NCBI GenBank assembly: GCA_023228045.1
Contig: JALOBY010000005.1
Location: 1-64,000, forward strand
Direction: 5' to 3'
DNA length: 64,000 nt
Origin: Endomicrobiales bacterium
GTDB taxonomy: Bacteria; Elusimicrobiota; Endomicrobiia; Endomicrobiales; JALOBY01
Below, piece after piece: positions 1-9,451 of the stretch. The notes under the pieces were generated by a model, which was not told where the DNA came from, made no database searches, and saw only the letters and a list, made by a program, of their open reading frames with translations. Within the stretch, counting starts at the first letter, position 1, and the number at the start of each line of letters is the position of its first letter. The position numbers were made by a program, and so were the translations under genes.

Positions 1-207
1 ACAACTTAGGAAAGGGTTCAGCGAACGAAGTGAGCGACGACGAAACGGGAAAACCATAGGTTTTCCCTTGTAGAGCGGTTTGGCGAAATCATATTAGCCA
101 AACCAAGTATGAACGAAGTGAATACTAAGTCCACCGATAGGTGAGACGTCCGCCTCACTCGTATGAGTGAGCGAGACCTCGCCCAAGGGGGCGGGCGAAA
201 TTAGGAG
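1..207 (+). repeat. Family A repeat, copy 1, carrying the emrA ribosome-binding site
   Basis: First and near full-length copy of a dispersed repeat, probably cut by the window edge at its 5' end. It contains nested hairpins: GGGAAAACC/GGTTTTCCC near 50-68, GGTTTGGC/GCCAAACC near 78-105, and GC-rich arms between 130 and 197. It ends in GCGGGCGAAATTAGGAG, whose AGGAG (203-207) lies 6 nt before the emrA ATG, so the repeat itself provides the Shine-Dalgarno. It resembles the copies near 2844, 39330, 42886, 48297 and 55339. Confidence 0.85.
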
Positions 208-213
208 AAAATT

Positions 214-1200
214 ATGGCTGATGCAAAAAAAGAAACGCTTAAAAAATCAACTGATAACGGCAAAATTGACGAGCCGATTGACGAGGTTCCATTGTACAGC
301 AAGAAAAGGGTGATGATACCGCTTATAATTTCTGCTGCTGTGGTAATGATAGCAATTGTTTGTTGGTATCTCAGTATTGCTGGGACTATTTACACAGACG
401 ACGCTTATGTTGATGGCAACAGGGTTATTGTTAGTTCAAAATACACAGGCAGGATTTCTGAGCTTAAGGCAGAGGAAGGAGATAATGTAAAAACAGGGCA
501 AGTGCTTGTAAAATTGGATGATTCCGACCTCAGCGCTCAGGAAAAACAGTCAAAATCTGCGCTTGAATACGCCCGCCAAAACCTTGAACTGGCAACAGTT
601 AACTCTTCAAAAAATGAAGAAGATTATGCAAGGGCTGAAAACCAATTCACAAATAATGTTATTACCAAGGAGCAGTTTGATCACGCGAAAAAGTCGCTGG
701 AGGCTGCAAAAGCGCAAGATGCCATTGCTCAAGCGCAAATTGATTCAGCATCTGCACAGCTTGGCGTTATCAGGGCCCAACTGAAAAACATAGTAATAGA
801 ATCTCCTATGAACGGTATTGTTGCCAAAAAATGGGCTATGCCAGGAGATGTTGTTCAAGTGGCTCAGCCAATTCTGACAGTATATGACATATCCAATTTA
901 TGGATTACAGCAAACCTTGAGGAAACAAAGTTTGGGCGCATTCATTTAAACCAAACTGTTTATGTTTACATTGACGCATACAAAAAACATAAATTTACCG
1001 GTAAAGTAATTCAGCTCGGCGCGAACACAGCATCGCAATTTTCGCTGATTCCCCCAAATAATGCCTCTGGAAACTTTACGAAAGTAACTCAAAGAATACC
1101 GGTTAAAATATCTATTGATTTAAACCAGGATTCCAATAAAATTGAGTCGGTAAGAATTCTTCCAGGAATGTCCGCGGAAGTAAGACTTAACACTAAATAA
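214..1200 (+). CDS. emrA: HlyD/EmrA-type membrane fusion protein of a tripartite efflux pump
   Basis: Periplasmic adaptor (328 aa) that connects an inner-membrane MFS pump to an outer-membrane channel. There is a cytoplasmic N-tail, one membrane helix at about 33-54, then the typical TDDAYVDGN motif (about 61-69) that starts the first lipoyl half. A long Ala/Gln/Lys-rich helical hairpin (about 100-185) and the second lipoyl half (ESPMNGIV, about 196) follow, then a beta-barrel region. Length and layout are those of EmrA. The ATG is fixed by AGGAG six bases upstream, at the end of a dispersed repeat. emrB follows after 10 bp and a TolC-like gene after that, so a complete pump is encoded. Substrate unknown. 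Confidence 0.93.
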   Translation: MADAKKETLKKSTDNGKIDEPIDEVPLYSKKRVMIPLIISAAVVMIAIVCWYLSIAGTIYTDDAYVDGNRVIVSSKYTGRISELKAEEGDNVKTGQVLVKLDDSDLSAQEKQSKSALEYARQNLELATVNSSKNEEDYARAENQFTNNVITKEQFDHAKKSLEAAKAQDAIAQAQIDSASAQLGVIRAQLKNIVIESPMNGIVAKKWAMPGDVVQVAQPILTVYDISNLWITANLEETKFGRIHLNQTVYVYIDAYKKHKFTGKVIQLGANTASQFSLIPPNNASGNFTKVTQRIPVKISIDLNQDSNKIESVRILPGMSAEVRLNTK

Positions 1201-1210
1201 AAGGTTATAT

Positions 1211-2830
1211 ATGGCAAAACTTCCACATCATGCGGTAAAACATAATTTAGTAGCGCGTATCCCTTCGCTCCATCACGGACATGATTCATATAAATGGTGG
1301 GTACTCGTCAACATAATGATAGGTACATTCATAGCAGTGCTTGATTCAACTATCGTCAATGTCGGGCTGCCGGACATTATGGCATCTTTCGGAACAAGTA
1401 TTGATAAAATTGAATGGGTTATAACCGCCTATATGCTAGCTTTCGGAATCGTACTGCCCGCATGCGGTTGGGTTGCCGATCACATCGGATATAAAAGAAC
1501 ATATTTTATAGCATTGGGAATTTTCACATTAGGTTCATTTTTGTGCGGTTTGGCATGGAACGAAACATCACTGATAACGTTTCGGGTAATTCAAGGAATT
1601 GGTGCAGGTTTTATTATGCCAGTTGGTATGGCAATAGTTATGAGGGAGTTTCCTGCACGCCAAAGAGGTATGGCGCTTGGTTTTTGGGGTATTGCGGCGG
1701 CGGCTTCCGTTTCATTCGGGCCTTTGATAGGCGGTTATCTTATTGACAACGTTAGTTGGCAGGCAATATTCGATGTCAATGTCCCTATAGGAATATTCGG
1801 AATGTTAGCAACTTGGGTAATACAACGCGAATATAGGTCGGAATCAGTTCGCGATTTTGATTTCTGGGGGTTTTTCTCAATGGCGGTGTTTTTAACATCG
1901 CTGCTTCTGGCTTTATCTGAAGGAAATGCCTCATGGAATACTGGCGGATGGTCTTCAAACTTCATACTTTCCTGCTTTGCGATTTCTCTAATAGGGTTTG
2001 TGGTATTCATATTTGTTGAAATGAATGCTAAACACCCATTCGTTGATTTAAAACTATTCAAAAATTTTAATTTCGGCGTCACAAACATTATTCTATTCAT
2101 ATTCGGCCTAAGCATGTTCGGGAGCACATTTCTGTTGCCACTTTACCTACAAAACGCTCTTGGATATACAGCCTATCAATCAGGATTAGTGTTCCTGCCT
2201 GTTGGAATATTGCAGGGTATGATATCCCCCATATCTGGCATAATGTCGGATAAATTAGACGCAAGAATCCCTGCAATTACCGGCATTATATTATTAACCT
2301 TAAGCTTTTTCCTCAATAATTCTCTATCTCTTTTTTCTGAACATACGCAAATAATGATTCCCCTATACTTACGAGGACTTGCAATGGGTCTTCTATTCAC
2401 ACCACTAAGCTCACTTGCCTTATCAGGCATATCAAAGCATCAAATGGCGCAGGCATCGGGGTTGTTTAATGTTATAAGACAAATTGGCGGTAGTTTTGGC
2501 ATTGCAATATTCGGCACAATTCTTACCCAAAGAAACATTTATCATATGGCGCTATATGGGCAAGCGGTTGATGTCAACTCGGCTGTTTTCAAAGCTGTTT
2601 CTTCCAATCTTGCACGGCTTGTACAGTGGACTGGTGGAAACACAATAAATTGGAGCTCAATGCAGGCTAATGCAATTATTGGTACCCATGTCGCTCAACA
2701 AGCATTTGTACAAGCTGTAGATGATGCGTTCTTTGTTGCGGCTGTAATAAGTGTACTGGCAGTATTTCCAGTAATATTTCTTAGCAAAAGCAGAAACAAC
2801 TCAAATTCTAAAAATAATATAGTAGAGTAG
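1211..2830 (+). CDS. emrB: EmrB/QacA-family MFS drug exporter (DHA2, 14 TM)
   Basis: Inner-membrane proton-driven exporter (539 aa) partnering the adaptor upstream. The N-terminus is polar up to about residue 28, followed by hydrophobic helices in the 14-TM DHA2 pattern. Family motifs are visible: LDSTIVNVGLPDI in the first helix, GWVADHIGYKRTY (motif A) after TM2, and SWQAIFDVNVPIG at the end of TM6. The start follows an AAGG Shine-Dalgarno and lies 10 bp after emrA. Function as a multidrug or toxic-compound exporter is family knowledge; the substrate is not shown by the sequence. Confidence 0.93.
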   Translation: MAKLPHHAVKHNLVARIPSLHHGHDSYKWWVLVNIMIGTFIAVLDSTIVNVGLPDIMASFGTSIDKIEWVITAYMLAFGIVLPACGWVADHIGYKRTYFIALGIFTLGSFLCGLAWNETSLITFRVIQGIGAGFIMPVGMAIVMREFPARQRGMALGFWGIAAAASVSFGPLIGGYLIDNVSWQAIFDVNVPIGIFGMLATWVIQREYRSESVRDFDFWGFFSMAVFLTSLLLALSEGNASWNTGGWSSNFILSCFAISLIGFVVFIFVEMNAKHPFVDLKLFKNFNFGVTNIILFIFGLSMFGSTFLLPLYLQNALGYTAYQSGLVFLPVGILQGMISPISGIMSDKLDARIPAITGIILLTLSFFLNNSLSLFSEHTQIMIPLYLRGLAMGLLFTPLSSLALSGISKHQMAQASGLFNVIRQIGGSFGIAIFGTILTQRNIYHMALYGQAVDVNSAVFKAVSSNLARLVQWTGGNTINWSSMQANAIIGTHVAQQAFVQAVDDAFFVAAVISVLAVFPVIFLSKSRNNSNSKNNIVE

Positions 2831-2843
2831 AAAGTTAAACTTT

Positions 2844-3018
2844 AAATGTTCTCTTACAACTTAGGAAAGGGTTCAGCGAGCTGTGCGAGCGACGACGAAA
2901 CGGGAAAACCTAAGGTTTTCCCTTGTAGAGCGGTTTGGCGAAATCATATTAGCCAAACCAAGTATGAAACGAAGTGAAATACTAAGTCCCGCCAAGGCGG
3001 GACGCGATATTAGGGTGG
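2844..3018 (+). repeat. Family A repeat, copy 2, carrying the tolC ribosome-binding site
   Basis: Near full-length copy beginning AAATGTTCTCTTACAACTTAGG. It shows the same hairpins as the copy at the window start: GGGAAAACC/GGTTTTCCC, GGTTTGGC/GCCAAACC and GTCCCGCC/GGCGGGAC. It ends in GCGATATTAGGGTGG, and this AGGGTGG (3012-3018) is 7 nt before the ATG at 3026. It splits the emrB-tolC junction, which has no other spacer content beyond a few bases. Confidence 0.85.
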
Positions 3019-3025
3019 TTAAACA

Positions 3026-4357
3026 ATGAAAAAAATATTTACTATTCTGTCGGTAATGGCGGTTTTAGCTCAGGCATCATTTTGCTCAGAACTTGTAAAC
3101 CAGACATCTAACGGAAACAAGGAACTGACACTTGAAAAAACCATCAGCATGCTAATTGAAAATAATCTGGCACTCAAAGATGCCGAACAATCCGCACAAG
3201 CAGCCATCGCCCGCAGCAAACAAAAAGCAGGCGAGTTGTTACCGCAAATTGATATTCAAGCAAGCTACACAAAACTCTCACCCGACCCGGAAATCGCATT
3301 TCCGGGTTTCGGTACGATACAGTTTTTCCCAGAACAAAATTACGATGCGCATATAACCGCCAAACAAACACTTTTTGATTTTGGGAAAAAATGGGATTCG
3401 TACAAAGCCGCGAAGTATTCTTCTGAAGCTGTGCAAAACAATACGACAGCAGTTAAATCAAATCTTATTCTACAAACTCAATACACATATTACTCAATAA
3501 TATTACTGCAAAAAAGTATTGAAGTTCAGGAACAGGAGTTAAACGCCCTTCGCGAATATTTAGATATCACACAAAAGAAACTGGCAAGCGGTTCCGCTAC
3601 AAGTTTTGATGTACTAACGATACAGGTAAAAGTTGAGGAAGCGAAAAACAAAAAAGTTGACCTAGAAAATAATCTTACTAAACAATCAATAACACTAAGG
3701 CGACTGATATGCCTTAGCGACGATATTCCATTTACAGTAAGTGGTGAATTACAGGTACAACAAGAGAAAGTTGATGCAGGGTATTTTGTATCACTTGCGC
3801 TAACGCAAAGGCCTGAACTAAAAGCCGCACGGAACATTGTTATGAGCTCAAAAATGCAACTTGGCTCAACGGGCTCCGAACGATATCCAACAATCAATCT
3901 TTTTTATGAGTACGGTTACAAAAATGCTTATTTCCCCGATATGTCGGCAATATTGGAAAACACTGTAGCTGGCGCGCAATTTGAAATGCCAATATTCAGC
4001 GGTTTTAAAACCTACAACAAAGTAAAGGAAGCAAAAGCAAACTACGCCTCCACTCAATCAAAGGAAAAAGATATTGAGAATATGGTTGTTGCCGAGGTAA
4101 AACAGGCGATATCAGATGTGGAAACAAACATTGAAAAAATAGAAGCTGCCGAAATTCATGTAAAACTTGCCCTTGAAGCCGTCACACAGGCAAAAGTGCG
4201 TTTTGAAAACGGCGTAATAACAAACCTTGATATGATCAATGCCCAAACCGCACTTGATGAGGCGAAGTTACTACAGCTACAGGCAAATTTTAATTATATC
4301 ATCAGTATGGATATGCTTAAGAAAGCTGCTGGTATAACCAGTGATATTAAAAATTAG
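3026..4357 (+). CDS. tolC: TolC-family outer-membrane efflux channel
   Basis: 443 aa with a signal peptide of about 20 residues (MKKIFTILSVMAVL...). The mature protein is an OEP/TolC protomer with two similar halves, each with long amphipathic helices (about 40-90, 140-225, 250-290 and 340-430) and short strand segments such as ADISIQASYTK-like stretches. This architecture forms a trimeric outer-membrane barrel plus periplasmic tunnel. It follows emrA and emrB in the same direction and completes the pump. The start is supported by AGGGTGG from the upstream repeat. tolC is used as a family name; substrate range cannot be read from sequence. Confidence 0.9.
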   Translation: MKKIFTILSVMAVLAQASFCSELVNQTSNGNKELTLEKTISMLIENNLALKDAEQSAQAAIARSKQKAGELLPQIDIQASYTKLSPDPEIAFPGFGTIQFFPEQNYDAHITAKQTLFDFGKKWDSYKAAKYSSEAVQNNTTAVKSNLILQTQYTYYSIILLQKSIEVQEQELNALREYLDITQKKLASGSATSFDVLTIQVKVEEAKNKKVDLENNLTKQSITLRRLICLSDDIPFTVSGELQVQQEKVDAGYFVSLALTQRPELKAARNIVMSSKMQLGSTGSERYPTINLFYEYGYKNAYFPDMSAILENTVAGAQFEMPIFSGFKTYNKVKEAKANYASTQSKEKDIENMVVAEVKQAISDVETNIEKIEAAEIHVKLALEAVTQAKVRFENGVITNLDMINAQTALDEAKLLQLQANFNYIISMDMLKKAAGITSDIKN

Positions 4358-4397
4358 TTGATTGCAGTTAGCTTCTAAACTCTATTTTTGAATACTT

Positions 4398-5378
4398 TCA
4401 CTCAAGTTTATATGCGGAAAGCGTAACAAATTTGAAACCTTGTTGCTTCAACAATGGAATTGCTTCAATTATCCCTTCTGCGGTTTCGCCTTCTGGGTGG
4501 TTCATATGAAATATTACTATTGACCCGGGCGGTGCACTCAAAAGAGTATTTTTCACTTGTTCTTTTTTATATGTAGCACCTGCATCGCCTAAAACACTAA
4601 AACCTGCTATCTCGTAGCCAAGCGCACCGATAACATCCACAGCCACATCATCATAATAAGCGGTTCCTGAGCGGTAAAAATGCGGTTTCTTCCCAGTCAA
4701 AATTTCAATTTTTAAAGCATTCTTTTCAACTTCATCAAACAACTCACCAACGCTTGCAGTACCTTTAATTTTATACTGACTTTTCCCATTAACTGACGCA
4801 GGACTGTGATTTAGCCCATGGTTTTCTATTTCAAAGAGATTATTGGCAACAAGACCATTAAACTCTTTGTGGTACTTATCTATCCACCTGCTATTTATAA
4901 AAAGCGTTGCCGGTACTTTTTGCGCTACCAAAAAGTTGATTAATTGTTCATCATATCCATCATTCTTTGACCCACAAGCATCAAATGTTAAAGCGATTAC
5001 CTTGTCATTAGTATTAACCCGAATTTTGTAATGGGATTCGGAATTCGTCAAAAGATATGGGGCATTTTTATCCGCAAAACCTTTGCTAATGGAATTACCA
5101 TTCGCTGCAGTTTTTGCGTCAAAACTACCTCCATCTCTTTTGTCTCTGTTCTCAAACCCATTGCAAAGTTCGGGTTTAAGCCTCGTTTTCACACCAGGCA
5201 ACTTCTCGCCCCATGCTTTAGGTATCCTGCCTTTGAATTGTTCAACAATATTTTTTCTACTAACCAAGTACTCGTGACCATGCGCATGAAGAAACACAGG
5301 CAACAGAAATAGTGTTGAAAGAATAATTATTTTAGCAGTTGTCATTTTCATCATCTCAAAATATCTAATGTTTTCCAT
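4398..5378 (-). CDS. Exported polysaccharide deacetylase (NodB-like)
   Basis: 326 aa in the longest reading. A hydrophobic stretch near residues 12-32 ending in AHG looks like a signal peptide, so the real start may be Met9 or Met12. The NodB domain begins near residue 125: IALTFDACG holds the metal/base Asp, NHGLNH the H-x3-H metal ligands, FYRSG the next motif and IVIFHMNH the C-terminal His. The reaction would be metal-dependent de-N-acetylation of a cell-wall or exopolysaccharide. The start overlaps the end of the GIY-YIG gene by 14 nt, so the two may be translationally coupled. Confidence 0.85.
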   Translation of the reverse strand: MENIRYFEMMKMTTAKIIILSTLFLLPVFLHAHGHEYLVSRKNIVEQFKGRIPKAWGEKLPGVKTRLKPELCNGFENRDKRDGGSFDAKTAANGNSISKGFADKNAPYLLTNSESHYKIRVNTNDKVIALTFDACGSKNDGYDEQLINFLVAQKVPATLFINSRWIDKYHKEFNGLVANNLFEIENHGLNHSPASVNGKSQYKIKGTASVGELFDEVEKNALKIEILTGKKPHFYRSGTAYYDDVAVDVIGALGYEIAGFSVLGDAGATYKKEQVKNTLLSAPPGSIVIFHMNHPEGETAEGIIEAIPLLKQQGFKFVTLSAYKLE

Positions 5379-5610
5379 TAATCAAAGTTATTTTTTGTTT
5401 TTTTGTAAAACCTTTTACCTGTGCTTCTCGCTTCATTGCTTCCTGCTTGGTGGTGTATTCTTCCTGATAGAGTAACTTTTTTACGCCAAAAGAACGGGTG
5501 AAACGCCCACCTTTGCCTGATTGGTGTTCGCTTAAACGCTTTTGCACATTGTTTGTCATACCAATATAAAATCTATCATCGCAACACTCAAGAATGTACA
5601 TATACCACAT
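5365..5610 (-). CDS. GIY-YIG nuclease-superfamily protein (UPF0213/YhbQ-like)
   Basis: 81 aa, the usual size for stand-alone UPF0213 proteins. The GIY-YIG core is visible as YMYILEC...RFYIGMTNNV, followed by RLSEHQSGKGG and the conserved YTTKQEAMKREAQVKG segment. These proteins are small structure-specific nuclease-like folds of unclear role, possibly in DNA repair. It overlaps the deacetylase start downstream. A hairpin terminator at 5624-5664 separates it from the upstream gene, so it probably starts its own transcript. Confidence 0.85.
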   Translation of the reverse strand: MWYMYILECCDDRFYIGMTNNVQKRLSEHQSGKGGRFTRSFGVKKLLYQEEYTTKQEAMKREAQVKGFTKKQKITLINGKH

Positions 5611-5623
5611 ACTTTAGCCCCTT

Positions 5624-5664
5624 AAAAATAAAAATCCCCGTAAAGTCGCTACGCGACCACGGGG
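5624..5664 (-). terminator. Rho-independent terminator after the 5805-6437 gene
   Basis: On the minus strand the stem CCCCGTGGTCGC...GCGACTTTACGGGG is followed by ATTTTTATTTTT. It lies 140 bp after the secreted-protein gene and just before the GIY-YIG gene, so it most likely ends the upstream transcript. Confidence 0.75.
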
Positions 5665-5804
5665 TTACCATAAATTACCAAATATGTTTTTATTTTTGGC
5701 TTTTTCAATAATACTTCCCTAATAATCTATTAATCCAAAAAGAATTTAAAATATCATGCTTTCTTTGAAAACCAAGACAATTTAACGATTGCGGAACTCC
5801 ATTA

Positions 5805-6437
5805 TTACCAAAATTTTGAAAAATGTTGTTTAACTATCCCTGAAGAAAAAGTGTCGGCCATTTGCATACATTGATCAAAAGTTGTATCAAAAAGTTTTGC
5901 ATCTATAGAACCTATGCTATTGGCTTGAAGGTCAATTTCATTTATAAATGAGTCGGAGTACTTCTTTAACATGGTTGATATATCATTGCTTGACCAATTG
6001 ATATTGGCCATGCTCAGGAGTCCGGAAATTTCATCAATTTTATCGTATATTTTATTAATAATCATAGTTTTGTCACCATGAATTTTTGCCGTATTCATAT
6101 AATCAACCATTAACATATTATACTGATTAAAAAGATTAGTCATCCGTGGCCCTGTCGGCTCTCCGTAGTAGGTCGTGAAAATCCCGCTGATGGCATCTTG
6201 ACTTTGCTGAAGCCTGACCTGTGCCTTGCTTACATCCTGAGCTCCGGCAAGTGTTTCAACTACAAATATCCTTTGCCATGTTAGGTAATCGGAAAAGAGT
6301 TTTCTTGTAGAGGTTTTCATCTCAACTTCTTTGCTTGTATATGAATTCTTGCCACTGTCAATATCCGCGTAAACAACAAGACTACAAAGAGAAAACAACG
6401 AACAGAAAAGGAGCAAACACACAATGTACTTTTTCAT
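5805..6437 (-). CDS. Secreted protein of unknown function
   Basis: 210 aa, no family recognised. Clear signal peptide (MKKYIVCLLLFCSLFSLCSLVVYA, cleavage near residue 24). The mature part is mostly predicted helical and polar, with an acidic, Ser/Asn-rich composition and no cysteine except near the C-terminus (DQCMQMAD). The start follows AGGAG with 5-nt spacing. It stands alone between tRNA-Gln and a terminator. The helical profile resembles a periplasmic four-helix fold, but that is only an impression. Confidence 0.7.
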   Translation of the reverse strand: MKKYIVCLLLFCSLFSLCSLVVYADIDSGKNSYTSKEVEMKTSTRKLFSDYLTWQRIFVVETLAGAQDVSKAQVRLQQSQDAISGIFTTYYGEPTGPRMTNLFNQYNMLMVDYMNTAKIHGDKTMIINKIYDKIDEISGLLSMANINWSSNDISTMLKKYSDSFINEIDLQANSIGSIDAKLFDTTFDQCMQMADTFSSGIVKQHFSKFW

Positions 6438-6603
6438 TTTTTCTCCTATTATTTAATCTATTTTTGTTTGTTCAAAGCGAATAATCTATTGAACTTCTAA
6501 CACCTTTAATTTGGCAGGTAAAGTATTTTGAAATTTTGGATGGCAAGCCATTATGAGGCTTTGGTTATTATTGGCAAAACCATTCTGAAGCTTTAGCGAA
6601 AGA

Positions 6604-6679
6604 TGGCTGCCCGGCCTGGACTCGAACCAGGAGACTTCTGCTCCAGAGGCAGATGTGTTACCAATTACACCACCGGGCA
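6604..6679 (-). tRNA. tRNA-Gln (anticodon CTG)
   Basis: Read on the minus strand the gene folds into a cloverleaf. The acceptor stem is TGCCCGG/CCGGGCA with discriminator G and an encoded CCA (6604-6606). The D-arm contains AATTGGTAACA. The anticodon stem is TCTGC/GCAGA with loop CTCTGGA, giving anticodon CTG for the CAG codon. The T-arm is CCTGGTTCGAGTCCAGG. No introns or mismatches seen. Confidence 0.95.
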
Positions 6680-6718
6680 AGTATACAAATTACAATTACT
6701 TCTCTGGATTAGGAATTT

Positions 6719-6749
6719 AAAGATCCCTCACTATGTTTCGGGATGACAA
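6719..6749. repeat. Short family C repeat fragment
   Basis: AAGATCCCTCACTATGTTTCGGGATGACA matches the second half of the repeats at 18868-18938 and 55548-55630. It lies between tRNA-Gln and the DUF1844 gene. Confidence 0.6.
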
Positions 6750-6765
6750 ATATTACTAATTACAG

Positions 6766-7035
6766 CTAATTCATTTTTTTATTTACTTCATCTGCATAAT
6801 TAATTTGCAAATCGGCAAGATTTGTTGTTAAAAATTGTTCTTCTTCGTCGGATAAATTGCCGAGTGTTTTTTCTTTAAACATTGCGATTATGTCTATCAT
6901 GGCGCGGGCCATTTCAAGGTTTAATTCTGTTTTGCCGTTTACTGCGTTTGGCATTTTGCCAAGGTGCTGCCATGCTGCTGAGGAAAGCATTAAAAGCAAA
7001 TTTAAAAAATCTTTGTTTATGTTTTTTTCTTCCAT
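6766..7035 (-). CDS. DUF1844 domain protein
   Basis: 89 aa, essentially a single DUF1844 domain. The segment DFLNLLLMLSSAAWQHLGKMPN and the following NLEMARAMIDIIAMFKEKT are the recognisable family blocks. A good Shine-Dalgarno (GGAG, 7 nt spacing) fixes the start. The family is small, cytosolic and helical, with no known biochemical function. It lies 20 bp after gltX in the same direction and is probably cotranscribed with it. Confidence 0.85.
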   Translation of the reverse strand: MEEKNINKDFLNLLLMLSSAAWQHLGKMPNAVNGKTELNLEMARAMIDIIAMFKEKTLGNLSDEEEQFLTTNLADLQINYADEVNKKMN

Positions 7036-7055
7036 ACTATTCTCCGCTTATGGGT

Positions 7056-8543
7056 TTAAATTAATGGCGGGTTCGCACTTAATTTTTCAATACACACATT
7101 TATTCTGCGCAATGTTTCCTGCGAGCCCAAAACCTCCATCATATGGAATAAACTTGGCCCCTGCGTTCTACCCGAAACACTAACCCTTAATGGGTGAAAT
7201 ATTTGCCCGTTTTTAAGGCCTTTTTCTACCGCTAAATCGCGTGCGAATTTTTCAAGTGCCTCAGCAGAAAAATTGTCTTTGTTTGCAAGGCGCGTGGCGG
7301 ATTCTTTTAATACTTCAAGCGCGGTTGGTGTTTTAAGCACCTTTGATACCGCTTCGGGAACATATTCTACATTTTCGCTAAAAAAGAAGTCAATTAAACC
7401 ATAAACATCTTTTAGCAATTTTGTTTTTTCGTGTTCAAGTGTTATTACTTTTTCCATTAAGGAGCGGTCCCAAGCAGCAATTTTGTCTTTTATTGGTGTT
7501 TTATCAGCCCATGCGAAAAAACGCTTAACAAGTTCAGCAGCAGCCATTGAACGAACATATTCCCCATTCATCCAAACTAATTTTTGAGGGTCAAATGTTG
7601 CGGGGCTTTTGGAGCATCGTTCAAGCGAAAACTTTGAAATTAACTCATCAAGTTTAAATAGGTTTTGGCTGTCTTCAGTTGCCCAACCAAGCAATGACAG
7701 ATAGTTTATCATTGCCTCTGGTAAGTAGCCCTCGGTCTCGTATTCCAAAACTGAGGTGTGGCCATGGCGCTTTGAAAGGCGTGAACCGTCTGGCCCTAAA
7801 ATCATTGATAAATGCGCAAATATTGGCAATTTCCAATTGAGTGCTTTAAATAAATGCACCTGCCTTGGGGTGTTTGAAAGATGGTCGTCACCGCGAATTA
7901 CATGGCTTATTTCCATAAGGTGGTCATCTATTACGCAGGCAAAGTTATATGTTGGTACACCATTAGTTTTCATTATAACAAAGTCATCTAAAAGAGAGTT
8001 TTCAAATGCCATATGACCGCGCACAATATCTTCAAACTCTACTCTGCCTTCTTGCGGCATTTTAAAACGAATTACCGCAGTGCGGCCTTGTGCTTCTTTT
8101 TCTTTTCTTTGCTCCGCGCTTAGGCAAGAACAGGTACCGTTGTACTTTGGAGGGCGTTTGCTTGCAGTGGCGTCATGGCGCATTTTTTCTACTTCTTCTT
8201 GGGTACAGTAGCATGGATACGCCTTGCCCTCAGCTAATAATATGTCAATGTACTTTTGATATATGCCAAGCTCTTTGCGCTGCATCTGGTAATAGGGCGC
8301 GTACTTTGGGTTTTCTTTGCCAGGGCCTTCGTCCCAAGTTAAGCCAAGCCAATTCATGCCATCAATTATTGCGCCAACCGATTCTTCATTTGAGCGGGCT
8401 TCGTCGGTGTCTTCTATACGCAAAATAAATGTGCCTTTTTTTTGTTTTGCCAATAGCCAGTTAAATAGCGCTGTACGAACACCTCCAATGTGCAAATACC
8501 CAGTTGGGCTTGGAGCAAAACGAACGCGAAAATTATTTTCCAT
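7056..8543 (-). CDS. gltX: Glutamate--tRNA ligase
   Basis: 495 aa class I aminoacyl-tRNA synthetase that charges tRNA-Glu (and possibly tRNA-Gln in organisms using the GatCAB route). [11 protein letters not shown] (residues 11-21) carries the HIGH signature and SRLSKRH (254-260) the KMSKS-type loop. Cysteines at 111, 113, 138 and 140 (CYC...CSC) look like the zinc site of one GluRS subgroup. The C-terminal anticodon-binding helical region is complete. It sits between hisG and the DUF1844 gene on one strand, with a tRNA-Gln gene just beyond. Confidence 0.97.
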   Translation of the reverse strand: MENNFRVRFAPSPTGYLHIGGVRTALFNWLLAKQKKGTFILRIEDTDEARSNEESVGAIIDGMNWLGLTWDEGPGKENPKYAPYYQMQRKELGIYQKYIDILLAEGKAYPCYCTQEEVEKMRHDATASKRPPKYNGTCSCLSAEQRKEKEAQGRTAVIRFKMPQEGRVEFEDIVRGHMAFENSLLDDFVIMKTNGVPTYNFACVIDDHLMEISHVIRGDDHLSNTPRQVHLFKALNWKLPIFAHLSMILGPDGSRLSKRHGHTSVLEYETEGYLPEAMINYLSLLGWATEDSQNLFKLDELISKFSLERCSKSPATFDPQKLVWMNGEYVRSMAAAELVKRFFAWADKTPIKDKIAAWDRSLMEKVITLEHEKTKLLKDVYGLIDFFFSENVEYVPEAVSKVLKTPTALEVLKESATRLANKDNFSAEALEKFARDLAVEKGLKNGQIFHPLRVSVSGRTQGPSLFHMMEVLGSQETLRRINVCIEKLSANPPLI

Positions 8544-8554
8544 TTATTTCAACC

Positions 8555-9427
8555 TTAGTAAATTATTTTATTCAACGGGTACTCTATTATGCCTTCCGCA
8601 CCAGCGCGCTTAAGGGCTGGTATTAGTTTTTTAAGTGTTTTTTCTTCCATTATTACTTCAAGTGCAATCCAGCCATCATCGGTAAGCTGTGATATTGTGG
8701 GCTTGCGCAATGCCGGTAACATTGCCAAAATGGTTTTAAGATTTTTGCGTTCTAAGTTTAGCTTTATTCCCACTTTGCCTTCGGCGGCTAAGGCGCCTTT
8801 TAAAAGTATTGCCAAGTTTTCTATTTTTTCACGCTTCCATGCATTTTTTAACGCGCTCTTATTTGCTACAAGGCGAGTGGTAGATGTAAGAACTTCCTTT
8901 ACAATTCTCAGTTTGTTTGCGCGCAACGATGAACCCGTTTCGGTTAACTCAACAATGGCATCTACAAGGGCAGGTGTTTTGGCCTCTGTTGCACCCCATG
9001 AAAATTCTACCTCTGCCTTTATTTTTTTTAAAGCAAAATATTTTTTAACATAACTAATAAGCTCGGTTGCCACCCTTTTGCCGTTTAGGTCTTTTAGGGA
9101 ATTTATTTTTGAATCTTTTGGTACGGCAAGAACCCAGCGCACAGGGCGAAAACCCGACTTTGAGTAAAGCAGTTCGCAAATTTCTTCTACATCAGCGCCA
9201 CTTTCACATATCCAATCATAGCCCGTTATGCCAGCATCAAAAACACCATCTTGCACATACTTTGCCATTTCTTGCGAGCGAACAAGCATTATTTCAAGTT
9301 CTTCATCGTCACAACCTGGAAAATACGAGCGGTCGCTTGACGATACCCTTATGCCTGCTTTTCTAAAAATTTCAATTGTTGATTCTTGCAGACTTCCTTT
9401 TGGCAAACCAAGTTTAAGTTTCTTCAT
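8555..9427 (-). CDS. hisG: ATP phosphoribosyltransferase, long form
   Basis: 290 aa, the first enzyme of histidine biosynthesis (ATP + PRPP to phosphoribosyl-ATP). The N-terminal catalytic part starts [13 protein letters not shown], with the two-lobed binding domain typical of HisG. The PRPP-site region is around [18 protein letters not shown] (residues about 155-172). About 75 extra C-terminal residues (from about 210) form the regulatory domain of the long HisG, so it should not need HisZ and may be inhibited by histidine. No other his genes are nearby. The start follows GGAG. Confidence 0.95.
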   Translation of the reverse strand: MKKLKLGLPKGSLQESTIEIFRKAGIRVSSSDRSYFPGCDDEELEIMLVRSQEMAKYVQDGVFDAGITGYDWICESGADVEEICELLYSKSGFRPVRWVLAVPKDSKINSLKDLNGKRVATELISYVKKYFALKKIKAEVEFSWGATEAKTPALVDAIVELTETGSSLRANKLRIVKEVLTSTTRLVANKSALKNAWKREKIENLAILLKGALAAEGKVGIKLNLERKNLKTILAMLPALRKPTISQLTDDGWIALEVIMEEKTLKKLIPALKRAGAEGIIEYPLNKIIY

Positions 9428-9451
9428 TTTCTCTCCAAGGTAAGGTTATTT

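Noticed and set aside
1..3018. Two similar repeats flanking emrAB taken as the ends of a composite transposon.
   Set aside because: They are direct repeats of a family found all over the window at single gene starts, and no transposase is present.
6486..6680. 64-codon minus-strand ORF.
   Set aside because: It covers the whole tRNA-Gln gene.
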